Position numbers and translations under genes: made by a program. Source: Roseovarius autotrophicus (lineage in GTDB: Bacteria > Pseudomonadota > Alphaproteobacteria > Rhodobacterales > Rhodobacteraceae). From it: a stretch of DNA of 64,000 bases. Positions 41,774 to 53,722 of this stretch are shown here, piece after piece; the first letter of the stretch is position 1, and the number at the start of each line of letters is the position of its first letter. The stretch lies in NCBI RefSeq assembly GCF_018069895.1, contig NZ_JAGQDH010000005.1, forward strand, positions 161,259 through 225,258, written 5' to 3'. The notes below the pieces were generated by a model. The model was given only the letters and a program-made list of their open reading frames with translations, was not told the origin of the DNA and did not search any database.

Positions 41774-43126
41774 ATGGGACAGATGACATTGGAACAATGG
41801 GGCGAATTGAAACAACAGATCCGGCAAACGGTTGGACAGAACAACTTTCGAAACTGGATCGAGCCGCTTGAGTTTTCCAAAGTCGCGGATGGCGTGGCGA
41901 CCTTTGCCGTGCCGACCAATTTTCTGGGTAACTATGTCTCGCAGCATTATGGCGATCTGATCCTGTATCAGATTTCCCGCCTCGATCCCCAGGTGCGCAA
42001 GCTGGATTTCCGTGTCGCGGCCAATTCGGTGGTCCGGCCCCGACAGACCGCCCCCGCCGCCGAACCGGTGCGTCCCGATACCCCGCTGCAATCCGCCCCG
42101 CTGGACGATCGGTTTCGTTTCGATTCCTTCGTCGTCGGCAAGCCCAACCACCTTGCCCATGCCGCCGCGCGGCGTGTGGCCGAAGGCGGCGAGACCACGT
42201 TCAACCCGCTTTTCCTCTATGGTGGCGTCGGTCTTGGCAAGACGCATCTCATGCATGCCATCGCCTGGGAATTGACCGAAAAACACCCCGCTCTGAATGT
42301 CCTCTACCTTTCGGCGGAACAGTTCATGTATCGCTTCGTGCAGGCGCTGCGTGATCGCAAGATCATGGATTTCAAGCAGATGTTCCGCTCGGTCGATGTG
42401 CTGATGGTCGACGACGTGCAGTTCATCGCCGGCAAGGACAGCACACAGGAAGAATTCTTTCACACGTTCAACGCGCTGGTGGACCAGAACAAGCAGATCG
42501 TGATTTCCGCCGATTGCGCGCCCGGAGAAATCGCCAAGCTGGAGGACCGGATCAAGTCGCGGCTGCAATGCGGCCTCGTGGTTGATCTGCACCCGACCGA
42601 TTACGAATTGCGCCTCGGCATTCTTCAGACCCGGGTCGAACGCCATCGCGAGCAACATCCCGATCTTGTGATCGAGCCGGGCGTTCTGGAGTTTCTCGCG
42701 CATCGGATCAACACCAATGTGCGCGTTCTCGAAGGCGCGCTCACACGTCTTTTCGCCTTTGCCTCTCTGGTGGGCAAGCCGATCACGCAGGATCTGACGC
42801 AGGATTGCCTTGCCGACATGCTGCGCAGCTTCGAGCGCAAGGTCTCGGTCGAGGAGATCAAGCGCAAGGTGGCCGATCACTACAATATCCGCCTCTCCGA
42901 TATGATCGGTCCGAAACGCACGCGCTGCTATGCGCGTCCGCGCCAGGTGGCGATGTATCTGTGCAAGACGCTGACCTCACGCTCGCTGCCCGAGATCGGG
43001 CGCAGCTTTGGTGGGCGGGATCATACCACGGTCATGCACGGCGTGCGGCGCATCGAGGAGTTGCGCGCCCATGATGCCGAGATTGCCGACGATCTGGAGC
43101 TTTTGCGCCGTGCTCTCGAGGGCTGA
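41774..43126 (+). CDS. dnaA: chromosomal replication initiator DnaA
   Basis: A 450-residue AAA+ initiator with domain I at the N-terminus (LEQWGELKQQIRQTVGQNNF), a short linker, Walker A GGVGLGKTH, Walker B VDDVQFI, sensor region and the DNA-binding domain IV with the DnaA signature GGRDHTTVMHGVRRIEE. ATG 41783 (MTLEQWG) is a possible shorter start. Followed by dnaN after 126 bp in the conserved order. Confidence 0.98.
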   Translation: MGQMTLEQWGELKQQIRQTVGQNNFRNWIEPLEFSKVADGVATFAVPTNFLGNYVSQHYGDLILYQISRLDPQVRKLDFRVAANSVVRPRQTAPAAEPVRPDTPLQSAPLDDRFRFDSFVVGKPNHLAHAAARRVAEGGETTFNPLFLYGGVGLGKTHLMHAIAWELTEKHPALNVLYLSAEQFMYRFVQALRDRKIMDFKQMFRSVDVLMVDDVQFIAGKDSTQEEFFHTFNALVDQNKQIVISADCAPGEIAKLEDRIKSRLQCGLVVDLHPTDYELRLGILQTRVERHREQHPDLVIEPGVLEFLAHRINTNVRVLEGALTRLFAFASLVGKPITQDLTQDCLADMLRSFERKVSVEEIKRKVADHYNIRLSDMIGPKRTRCYARPRQVAMYLCKTLTSRSLPEIGRSFGGRDHTTVMHGVRRIEELRAHDAEIADDLELLRRALEG

Positions 43127-43252
43127 GCCGCGCGCCAGCCCTTGACGCGCTGCCTGATCCCGCTGAAAAGTCCAGAAAACACTTGAGCCGGCGGGGGAAT
43201 TGGCTAACGTGCCCCTCCCGGCGCAAGACCGGCACCTGACAGGAGCGAGGGC

Positions 43253-44371
43253 ATGAAATTCAGCATCGAACGGGGCACATTGCTCAAGGCGGTCGCGCAG
43301 GCGCAATCCGTGGTCGAGCGGCGCAATACCATCCCGATCCTCGCCAATGTGCTGATCGAGGCCGAGGGCGACCGCGTGCAGTTCCGTGCCACCGATCTTG
43401 ATATCGAGATCGTGGACAAGGCGCCGGCACAGGTCGAGCGGGCGGGCGCGACCACGGTTTCAGCGGTGATGCTGCACGAGATCGTGCGCAAGCTGCCAGA
43501 TGGCGCGCTGGTGAGCATTGCCGAGGACGGCGCCTCGGGTCGGCTGACGGTGCAGGCGGGGCGCTCGAATTTCAACCTTGCGACGCTGCCGAAGGAGGAT
43601 TTCCCGGTCATGGCGTCGTCGGAATACGCCTCGAATTTCTCGGCCCCCGCGCCGGTGCTGAGGCGGCTTTTCGACAAGTCGAAATTCGCCATTTCCACGG
43701 AGGAGACGCGCTATTACCTCAACGGCGTCTATATGCATGTCTCAGAGGCCGATGGCGGCAAGGTGCTGCGTTGCGTGGCGACCGACGGCCACCGTCTGGC
43801 CCGGATCGACGCCGACCTGCCCGAGGGGGCAGCGGACATGCCCGGTGTGATCGTGCCCCGCAAGACCGTGGGTGAATTGCGCAAGCTTCTGGAAGATGAC
43901 GACATGAAGATCGCTGTGTCGGTCTCGGAAACCAAGGTGCGCTTTGCGACGCCCGATATCACGCTGACTTCCAAGGTGATCGACGGCACATTTCCCGATT
44001 ACACCCGCGTTATCCCCACAGGTAATTCCCGCCGTCTGGAAGTGGACGCCGCCGAATTCGCCCAGGCGGTGGATCGGGTGGCCACTGTCAGTTCAGAGCG
44101 CTCGCGCGCGGTCAAGCTGTCGCTTGACGAAGATCGGCTGGTGCTCTCGGTCAATGCCCCTGACAGCGGTGCGGCCGAGGAGGAACTGGCCGTGGCCTAT
44201 GGCGACGAGCGGCTGGAAATCGGCTTCAACGCCAAATACCTGCTGGAAATCGCCAGCCAGGTGGATCGTGAGAACGCGGTGTTCCTGTTCAACTCTTCCG
44301 GCGATCCGACGCTGATGCGCGAGGGCAATGACACGACGGCGGTCTATGTGGTCATGCCGATGCGCGTGTAA
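43253..44371 (+). CDS. dnaN: DNA polymerase III beta sliding clamp
   Basis: A 372-residue clamp protein starting MKFSIERGTLLKAVAQAQSV, with VVERRNTIPILANVL, ATDGHRLARID, FPDYTRVIP, and the conserved C-terminal motif VYVVMPMRV. AGGAGCGAGGGC precedes the ATG. It forms the ring that holds polymerase on DNA, and sits between dnaA and recF. Confidence 0.98.
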   Translation: MKFSIERGTLLKAVAQAQSVVERRNTIPILANVLIEAEGDRVQFRATDLDIEIVDKAPAQVERAGATTVSAVMLHEIVRKLPDGALVSIAEDGASGRLTVQAGRSNFNLATLPKEDFPVMASSEYASNFSAPAPVLRRLFDKSKFAISTEETRYYLNGVYMHVSEADGGKVLRCVATDGHRLARIDADLPEGAADMPGVIVPRKTVGELRKLLEDDDMKIAVSVSETKVRFATPDITLTSKVIDGTFPDYTRVIPTGNSRRLEVDAAEFAQAVDRVATVSSERSRAVKLSLDEDRLVLSVNAPDSGAAEEELAVAYGDERLEIGFNAKYLLEIASQVDRENAVFLFNSSGDPTLMREGNDTTAVYVVMPMRV

Positions 44372-44379
44372 CCTCTGTC

Positions 44380-44404
44380 GGATGCCTCCGGCGGGAGTAT
44401 TTTG
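44380..44404 (+). repeat. GCCTCCGGCGGGAG Roseobacter-type intergenic hairpin repeat
   Basis: The sequence GATGCCTCCGGCGGGAGTAT, followed by a short T-run, lies 10 bp after the dnaN stop. CTCC-GGCG-GGAG makes a short hairpin. To my knowledge this element recurs many times in intergenic regions of Rhodobacterales genomes, probably as a terminator or REP-like repeat. Only one copy is seen in this window. Confidence 0.65.
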
Positions 44405-44425
44405 CGAACGATGAAAGGGCCGCGC

Positions 44426-45531
44426 ATGCCCGGCCTTTACCTGTCAGAGCTGGCGCTCTCGCATTTCCGCTCGCACAAGGCGGCGCGGCTGGTGCTTGAT
44501 GCGCGGCCGGTGGCGATCCATGGGCCGAACGGGGCAGGCAAGACCAATCTCATCGAGGCAGTGTCGCTCCTGTCGCCCGGCCGCGGGCTGCGGCGGGCTG
44601 CGGCGCAGGAGATGGCGCGGCGGCCCGAGGCTCTGGGCTGGAAGATCTCCGGGGTTTTGCAGTCGCGCCACTGCGTTCATGAGGTTGCGATCTGGTCCGG
44701 GGATGGCGCGGCGCGGCAGGTGAGGATCGACGACAAGGCCGCAAGCCAGCTTGCGCTTGGGCGCATCGCCCGCGTGCTCTGGCTTGTCCCGATGATGGAC
44801 CGGCTCTGGATCGAGGGGGCCGACGGGCGCAGGCGGTTTCTAGACCGTATGACCATGAGTTTCCTGCCTGCCCATGCCGATGCCGTGCTGGCCTATGAAA
44901 AGGCCATGCGCGAGCGCAACCGCCTGCTGAAGGATCAGGTGCGCGATGCCCATTGGTATCTGGCGCTGGAGCGACAGATGGCCGAGAGCGGCGCGGATAT
45001 CCACGCCAACCGGCAGCGTGCGCTTGCGCTCATCACCGGCGCGCAGATGCAGGCCGAGACGGCCTTTCCCACCGCCGAACTGGAACTGACCCAGACCGAG
45101 GGCGCGATGCCCGAGGGTGCCCACGATCTGCGCGAAGTGCTGGCCGAGAGCCGGTTCCGCGATCTGGCCGCCGGGCGCACGCTGGTCGGGCCGCACCGCG
45201 CCGATCTCTATGCGGTCTATGCCGCCAAAGGGGTGCCTGCCGCTGACTGTTCCACGGGCGAGCAGAAGGCGCTTCTGGTGTCGCTTATTCTTGCCAATGC
45301 CCGCGCGCTTGCCCGCGATTTCGGTGCGCCGCCGATCCTTTTGCTCGACGAGGTGGCGGCGCATCTTGACGCCACCCGCCGCGCCGCGCTCTATGACGAA
45401 ATCTGCGCGCTGGGCGCTCAGGCGTGGATGACCGGCACGGGGCCGGAATTGTTCGCGGAACTTGGGGCGCGGGCGCAGCATGTGAAAGTGACCGAGAGCG
45501 GCGGTCTGAGCCGTGTCATCAAGGAAAACGA

Positions 45532-45535
<4 letters not shown>
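44426..45535 (+). CDS. recF: DNA replication/repair protein RecF
   Basis: A 369-residue SMC-like ATPase that loads RecA at gaps. Walker A is GPNGAGKTNLIEAVSLLSPG, then SGRG-type region GRGLRRA; the ABC-like signature is STGEQKALLVSLILANA and Walker B PILLLDEVAAHLD. ATG 44426 (AAAGG eight bases upstream) is preferred to ATG 44411, because the upstream bases belong to the hairpin repeat. The stop overlaps the lysE-family gene start. Confidence 0.95.
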
Positions 45536-48659
<3,124 letters not shown>

Positions 48660-48774
48660 GAACGGACCCATTCCACGAAAAGCTTGATTGCGGCGGGAAA
48701 CTGTCCCAACGTGCGGTCGCATGTGGGCCAGACCAACGGCCCGACGATCAACAGCGAACTTTGGGAGGGTTCAC

Positions 48775-49758
48775 ATGTTCGAATTCAAACGGTTGACCTG
48801 TGCCGCTACGGCGGTGTTTTTCGCGGTCTCGCCCGCCATGGCCGAGACCACGCTGCGTATCACCCTGCAATTGCCCATGGCCAGCCATCTTGGCCAGAAC
48901 CTCTTGATATTCAAAGAGGAAGTCGAAGCGAACTCCGACATGAAGATCGAGATCTTCGACAGCGCGCAGCTTTACAAGGATGCAGAGGTGCCCGAGGCCG
49001 TCGGCGCTGGCGAGATCGAGATGGGCGTGGCCTCGCTCACCCGTTTCGTGGGCGAGATTCCGGCGGTCGATATCTTCTACATGCCTTTCGTGCTCAATAC
49101 CGAGGAAAAGGTGCGTGCCGCTGTCGCCCCCGGCTCATCAGTGCGCCAACCGCTTGACGACGCGATCCGTGAAACCGGCTCGCATGTGCTCTGGTGGCAG
49201 GCCTATGGCGGCAACGTGCTTCTCAGCAAGGGCGCGCCGCTCAAGAACCCCGAGGACATGAAGGGCCAGAAGGCGCGCGTCTTCGGCAAGTGGCTTGGTG
49301 AATGGGTCAAGGAACTGGGCGGCGCGCCGACGCTGATTTCAGGTTCGGAGCAGTTTCTTGCCTATCAGCGTGGCACCGTCGATATCGGCATGACCGGGCT
49401 TTCGGGCGTCGTCTCGCGCAAGCTCTGGGAGGTGATGGACACGATTACCCTGGTCAACAACGCCGATATCGAATTTCTCGTGATCATCAACGGGGATGTC
49501 TGGGAGGGGCTGACCGATGCGCAGCGCGAGGTGCTGACCAACGCCGCGCGCAATGCCGAAACCGCCGTGCGTGATTACATGACCCAGTTCGAGGCCGATG
49601 CGGTCGAGAAAGCCAAGGCCAACGGCATGACGGTGCATTTCCCAACCGACGAAGAGGTTGCCGCCTGGCGCGCTGCCTCTGCCCCGGTGATCGAAACCTG
49701 GCTCAAGGAGGCCGGGCCGCTCGGTCAGCAACTGCTTGACGCCGCCAGCCAGTTCTGA
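48775..49758 (+). CDS. TRAP transporter substrate-binding protein (DctP), system 2
   Basis: A 327-residue periplasmic protein with a signal peptide ending PAMA (about residue 22). Typical DctP elements are ITLQLPMASHLGQNLLIFKE, FDSAQLYKDAEVPEAVGAGE and KGQKARVFGKWLGEWVKEL (the arginine there usually grips the carboxylate). GGGAGG six bases before ATG 48775 sets the start. It heads the second TRAP operon and probably binds an organic acid that feeds the lyase at the end of the run. Confidence 0.93.
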   Translation: MFEFKRLTCAATAVFFAVSPAMAETTLRITLQLPMASHLGQNLLIFKEEVEANSDMKIEIFDSAQLYKDAEVPEAVGAGEIEMGVASLTRFVGEIPAVDIFYMPFVLNTEEKVRAAVAPGSSVRQPLDDAIRETGSHVLWWQAYGGNVLLSKGAPLKNPEDMKGQKARVFGKWLGEWVKELGGAPTLISGSEQFLAYQRGTVDIGMTGLSGVVSRKLWEVMDTITLVNNADIEFLVIINGDVWEGLTDAQREVLTNAARNAETAVRDYMTQFEADAVEKAKANGMTVHFPTDEEVAAWRAASAPVIETWLKEAGPLGQQLLDAASQF

Positions 49759-49763
49759 TCGCG

Positions 49764-50276
49764 ATGCAGGCGATCGCCTCTCTTGTGGACCGGGTCTCCG
49801 ACGGGTTGGCCCGGATCTGCGGCTGGGCCTATTTCGCTGTGGGCCTGATACTCGGCTATGAGGTGGTGGCGCGGTATTTCTTCAATGCGCCGACCATCTG
49901 GGCAGAGGAATTGTCGCGGCTCATCTTTGTTTTCGCGACGCTTCTGGCTGCGCCCGCCCTTCTGCGACACAACCAGCATATCCGCGTGACCGCGCTGACG
50001 GCGCTGATGGGTCAGAGGGCACAGCGCGTGGCACGGCTTGTGGCGCTGGGGGTGGTGATCGTGTTCTGCGCGCTGCTGGTCTGGCACGGGGTCGATGCGC
50101 CGCTCAATTCCCTTGCGCGCGGGCGCACTTCCGGCTCGATGCTCGATATCCCGGCCTGGTGGGCGCAATCGGCGGTGCCGTTGGCCTTCGCGCTCGTGGG
50201 GCTTCAGGCCCTGCTCGAATTCCTGCGCTGCGTCATGGGCGCGGCGCTGCCCTCTGACGCCCCTCATCCGGCATAG
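49764..50276 (+). CDS. TRAP transporter small permease (DctQ), system 2
   Basis: A 170-residue protein with four hydrophobic segments (ICGWAYFAVGLILGYEVVAR, TIWAEELSRLIFVFATLLAA, and two later ones), the DctQ profile. It starts five bases after dctP and ends five bases before dctM. Small TRAP subunits hold the large transport subunit in the membrane. Confidence 0.9.
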   Translation: MQAIASLVDRVSDGLARICGWAYFAVGLILGYEVVARYFFNAPTIWAEELSRLIFVFATLLAAPALLRHNQHIRVTALTALMGQRAQRVARLVALGVVIVFCALLVWHGVDAPLNSLARGRTSGSMLDIPAWWAQSAVPLAFALVGLQALLEFLRCVMGAALPSDAPHPA

Positions 50277-50281
50277 CGCCC

Positions 50282-51559
50282 GTGCTCACAGTCATCCTTA
50301 TTCTCGCGGCGCTTTTCGCGCTCCTGCTTGTCGGGGTGCCGGTGGCCTTTGCCCTCGGCGGGCTTGGCATGGCGCTGCTGATCATCGGGGATTTCGCGCC
50401 CCGCATGGCGAGCACGGCGCTGCTTTCCTCGCTCGACAGTTTTATCCTGATCGCCGTGCCGCTCTTTCTGCTGATGTCCAACGTGCTCTTGCGCGGGGGC
50501 GTGGGGCGCGACCTTTTCGCGGCGGTGCAGGCATGGGTGGGGCACTGGCCGGGGGGGCTTGCCGTGGCGACGGTGCTGTCTTGCGGGCTCTTTTCGGCCA
50601 TTTCCGGCTCGTCTGTTGCCACCGCCGGGACCATCGGCTCGGTCGCCATTCCGGAGATGACCAAACGCGGCTATCCGCGCAGTTTCGTCTTCGGGCTGCT
50701 GGCGGCGGGGGGCACGCTCGGGATTCTCATTCCGCCCTCGATCATTCTCATTGTCTACGGGGTGATCACCGAGACCTCAATCCTGGGGCTTTTTCTGGCC
50801 GGGATCGGGCCAGGGCTGCTCCTGATGGCGCTCTTCATCGTCTATTCGATGCTCTATGCACGGTTCTCGCCCAAGTATCAGACCATGCCCCGCGCGGGCT
50901 GGGAGGAGCGGCGCAGCACGGGCTTGCGCGCGCTGCCGACGATGGGGCTGGCGGCGCTGGTTATCGCGGGGATCTATGCGGGCTGGTTCACGCCAACCGA
51001 AGCATCGGCCATCGGCTTTATCGGGGCGCTGTTCTTGACATTCGTGGTGCTTCGCTCGATCGATCTCAAGGGGCTTCAGGCAGCGGTCATGGACAGCATG
51101 CGTGCCTCGGCGGCGATCCTTCTGATCGTGGCGGGGGCCAAGGTCTTTGGCAAGGCCATTGCGCTCTGGCGCATTCCGCAGGATGTTTCGGGCTTCATCA
51201 CCGCCAATGTCGATACGGTGGGACTCTTTATCGTGGCGGTGGGTTGCGCGCTCCTGCTTATGGGCCTTTTCATGGAGGCGCTGTCAATGATGTTGATCAT
51301 GATGCCGGTGCTGGCGGGGGCGGTGGCCGCGCTCGGGATTGACCCGATCTGGTTTGGCATTTTCTTCGTGCTGATGGTGGAATGCGCGCTGATCACCCCG
51401 CCCGTGGGCCTCAATCTCTATGTCATTCAGGCCATCGGGCGCGCCACCCTGGGAGAGGTCGCGCGGGGCGCGGCGCCATTTGTGGGGATCATGCTCCTGA
51501 CCGTGTTCATCATCTACTGGTTCGAGGATATCGTTCTATGGCTTCCAAGAGTTCTCTGA
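50282..51559 (+). CDS. TRAP transporter large permease (DctM), system 2
   Basis: A 425-residue, about twelve-helix protein starting at GTG 50282. DctM motifs: VPVAFALGGLGMALLIIG, FSAISGSSVATAGTIGSVAI, GTLGILIPPSIILIVYGVIT and ITPPVGLNLYVIQAIGRATL. The 3' end overlaps the lyase gene by 22 bases, tying the imported compound to that enzyme. Confidence 0.94.
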   Translation: MLTVILILAALFALLLVGVPVAFALGGLGMALLIIGDFAPRMASTALLSSLDSFILIAVPLFLLMSNVLLRGGVGRDLFAAVQAWVGHWPGGLAVATVLSCGLFSAISGSSVATAGTIGSVAIPEMTKRGYPRSFVFGLLAAGGTLGILIPPSIILIVYGVITETSILGLFLAGIGPGLLLMALFIVYSMLYARFSPKYQTMPRAGWEERRSTGLRALPTMGLAALVIAGIYAGWFTPTEASAIGFIGALFLTFVVLRSIDLKGLQAAVMDSMRASAAILLIVAGAKVFGKAIALWRIPQDVSGFITANVDTVGLFIVAVGCALLLMGLFMEALSMMLIMMPVLAGAVAALGIDPIWFGIFFVLMVECALITPPVGLNLYVIQAIGRATLGEVARGAAPFVGIMLLTVFIIYWFEDIVLWLPRVL

Positions 51560-52428
51560 GCGCCGGCGCGCGGTTGCGGGCACGGCTTGAGACGGGGACG
51601 TTGCTCGTCACGCCCTCTTGTGGCGATGCGCTTTCCGCGCGGCTGATCGAGCAGGCGGGGTTCGACGCGATGTTCATGTCGGGTTTCGCGGTCTCGGCGC
51701 ACCGGATCGGCGCGCCCGACGCTGGCCTGATCTCCTATGGTGAGATGCGCGACGCGGTGCGCGATATCTGCGCCGCGACCTCGTTGCCGGTGCTGGCCGA
51801 TGGCGATACCGGTTATGGCAACGCGATGAACGTGCGCCGCACGGTGGCGGGCTATGCGCGGGCGGGCGCGGGGGCTGTGATGATCGAAGATCAGCTAGCC
51901 CCCAAACGCTGTGGCCACACGCGCGGCAAGCTTGTGGTGGACCGCGCCGAGGCGGTGGACCGTATCCGCGCCGCCGATGATGCGCGCCGCGAGGCGGAAA
52001 GCGATATCCTCATCATCGCGCGCACCGATGCACGCCATACCCATGGGCTTGACGAGGCGCTGTGGCGCGCCGAGGCGTTCCACAAGGCCGGGGCCGACAT
52101 TCTCTTTGTCGAGGCCCCCCGCGATGAGGAGGAGATGCGCCGCGTCTGCGCCGACCTGCCCGGCTGGAAGATGGCCAACATGGTCGAGGGTGGCGATACG
52201 CCGGTCCTGACGCCTGCCGTTCTGGCCGAGATCGGCTATAATCACGCCGCCTGGCCGCTTACCCTGATGTCGGCGGCGATGCGCGCCATGTCCGAGGCGC
52301 TGGAGGCATTCAAGGCGGGTCAGCTGCCCGAGGGGCTTATGCCCTTTGCCGAATTGCGGACACGGGTGGGTTTTGATGCCTATTACGAGACCGAGGCCCG
52401 TTACACAGGCCGCCGGGAACTCGATTAA
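51538..52428 (+). CDS. isocitrate-lyase/PEP-mutase-family lyase
   Basis: A 296-residue TIM-barrel enzyme. The metal region is VLADGDTGYGNAMNVRRTVA (DGDTGYG about 88-94), and the catalytic loop is PKRCGHTRG with C125, the KRCGH signature of isocitrate lyase, methylisocitrate lyase and dimethylmalate lyase. Later motifs IARTDARHTHGLDEALWRAE and FVEAPRDEEEM agree. The enzyme would split a C-C bond next to a carboxylate. ATG 51538 lies inside the end of dctM. Overlap with the transporter suggests that its substrate, or a close precursor, is imported by TRAP system 2. A 2,3-dimethylmalate, methylisocitrate or oxaloacetate-type substrate are the main options. Confidence 0.9.
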   Translation: MASKSSLSAGARLRARLETGTLLVTPSCGDALSARLIEQAGFDAMFMSGFAVSAHRIGAPDAGLISYGEMRDAVRDICAATSLPVLADGDTGYGNAMNVRRTVAGYARAGAGAVMIEDQLAPKRCGHTRGKLVVDRAEAVDRIRAADDARREAESDILIIARTDARHTHGLDEALWRAEAFHKAGADILFVEAPRDEEEMRRVCADLPGWKMANMVEGGDTPVLTPAVLAEIGYNHAAWPLTLMSAAMRAMSEALEAFKAGQLPEGLMPFAELRTRVGFDAYYETEARYTGRRELD

Positions 52429-52463
52429 GGCGCTGCCCTGCCGGTCGGACCCGGCAGGGCGCC
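52429..52463. terminator. bidirectional terminator after the lyase gene
   Basis: GCCCTGCCGG (52435-52444) and CCGGCAGGGC (52451-52460) form a perfect 10-bp stem with a 6-base loop, with further GGC/GCC pairing outside. It fills the 39-bp gap between the convergent lyase and small secreted-protein genes. Confidence 0.8.
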
Positions 52464-52467
52464 AATC

Positions 52468-52893
52468 TCAGTAATAGCCATATCGATTGAGGCAGGCGTC
52501 ACGGTAGATCGTGCCGTGATGGCCGCCCACGCGCACCGCGCAGGCCGAGGGCAGCGCGGCATGGCCGTAGTCATAACGAGACAGACAGCGCCCGGAATAG
52601 CCCGAGCGATGCCCGCTATGGACGCGGCAAGCTGTGGGCAGGTTCGCGCGCCTGTCATGGCGACCGCGATAGCTGTCGCCGCGATAGTCGCTCCCGCGCG
52701 AGACATGATGCCCGCTCCGGTTGCGCTTGCTGTCATTGGCGATGGCTGCCCCGACCAGCCCGCCAAGTACGAGACCGCCGATGAGATAGCCTGCTTCGTT
52801 GCCTGCGGCGGCGGGGGCGGGGGTCGTGGTGGCGACACCAAGCGCGAGCGCAACGGCGCTCAGGGTCGCGGTTAGACGGGGGAAAAGGGTCAT
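52468..52893 (-). CDS. small secreted basic protein with glycine-zipper segment
   Basis: A 141-residue protein with a signal peptide (cleavage near PAAAG, about residue 30) and a short glycine-rich hydrophobic stretch (IGGLVLGGLVGAAIAND) followed by a Gly/Arg/His/Tyr-rich region with six cysteines (for example CRVHSGHRSGYSGRCLSRYD, SACAVRVGGHHG). The cysteine spacing suggests disulfides in the periplasm. It resembles no family I can name. It is followed upstream on the same strand by a related-looking protein gene (52912-53268), so they may be tandem paralogues. Confidence 0.7.
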   Translation of the reverse strand: MTLFPRLTATLSAVALALGVATTTPAPAAAGNEAGYLIGGLVLGGLVGAAIANDSKRNRSGHHVSRGSDYRGDSYRGRHDRRANLPTACRVHSGHRSGYSGRCLSRYDYGHAALPSACAVRVGGHHGTIYRDACLNRYGYY

Positions 52894-52911
52894 GGTCTGG
52901 TTCCTCTCGGA

Positions 52912-53268
52912 TCACCTGCGGTGATGGCTGGACCGCCCACCCGCATACCCATAGCTACGCGGGCCGTAATAGGGACGATATGCGAGGCCGCGATGCGAAC
53001 GATAGCCGTGATTGCGCTGGGCACGATAGCCGTATGCACGGGCATGAGGCGGCGGTGCATAGTAGCCGTGACCCCGATACTGGCCCCGCGAGACCTGGCC
53101 ATGATGCTTCCTGTTCTTGTTTCGATCCGATGCGAGCGTGGCCCCCAGAATGGCACCGGTGACGATGGTGGCGGTATCGCCGCGATCGCGGGCCTGTGCC
53201 GGGACGGCGGAAAACCCGGTTGCGGCAATCGCGGCGGCGGCGACGAGGGCAATGAGCTTGCGTGTCAT
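52912..53268 (-). CDS. small secreted Tyr/His/Arg-rich protein
   Basis: A 118-residue protein with a signal peptide (MTRKLIALVAAAAIAATG, cleavage near AQA, about residue 27). The start is set by AAAGGA eight bases before ATG 53268; the frame to 53412 is probably not used. The mature part has a glycine-zipper-like segment (IVTGAILGATLASD) and a C-terminal half very rich in Tyr, Gly, His and Arg (YAPPPHARAYGYRAQRNHGY). Like its neighbour it has an RGxxR/HGxxS-type low-complexity tail. Function unknown; a periplasmic or cell-surface role is likely. Confidence 0.7.
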   Translation of the reverse strand: MTRKLIALVAAAAIAATGFSAVPAQARDRGDTATIVTGAILGATLASDRNKNRKHHGQVSRGQYRGHGYYAPPPHARAYGYRAQRNHGYRSHRGLAYRPYYGPRSYGYAGGRSSHHRR

Positions 53269-53463
53269 GTCGTGGTCCTTTCGGTTGCGTGCAGTCTCCT
53301 GAACAGCGCCGGTCCGCTTTGTGGCGGGGCTGTCCCGATAAAGCTGGGCACCCTCGCGAAGACAGGCAATAACGCCCCCATGATATCCGATAACGCCGCT
53401 TTTAAGGGTCATTTCGCGTCACGGGTTATTGAATAGCTGTGGGCCATGGCGCATCTTGCGGGC

Positions 53464-53697
53464 ATGAAACGCCTCATGCGCCCCCTTTTCACGGCCGTTG
53501 CCCTCAGCTTTGCCGCGCAGGCGGCACAAGCTGCTTGCCAGGTTGAATACAAGGCCAAGCGCGACAAGCCGTTCGAGCTTTTCTATAACGTGACCACGGT
53601 CAACGCGCCCTGTTCGGCGGCCGAGGGGGCCTTGCGCGCGCAACTGGCGCGGCAGGGATTGACCCTGCTCAAGATCATGTCGAAAAAGGAAAAATAG
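53464..53697 (+). CDS. small secreted protein, two cysteines
   Basis: A 77-residue protein with a signal peptide (MKRLMRPLFTAVALSFAAQA, cleavage near AQA). The mature part of about 55 residues has two cysteines (QAACQVEYK and NAPCSAAEG) and a lysine-rich tail. ATG 53446 would add six residues. It is followed 25 bp later by the membrane winged-helix gene, so the two may share a transcript. Not recognised. Confidence 0.65.
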   Translation: MKRLMRPLFTAVALSFAAQAAQAACQVEYKAKRDKPFELFYNVTTVNAPCSAAEGALRAQLARQGLTLLKIMSKKEK

Positions 53698-53722
53698 ACG
53701 TGATCGGCAAAGGAGGTAAACG

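Noticed and set aside
53269..53412. Long N-terminal extension of the 118-residue secreted protein
   Set aside because: The extension would bury a clear signal peptide and its ribosome binding site inside the protein.
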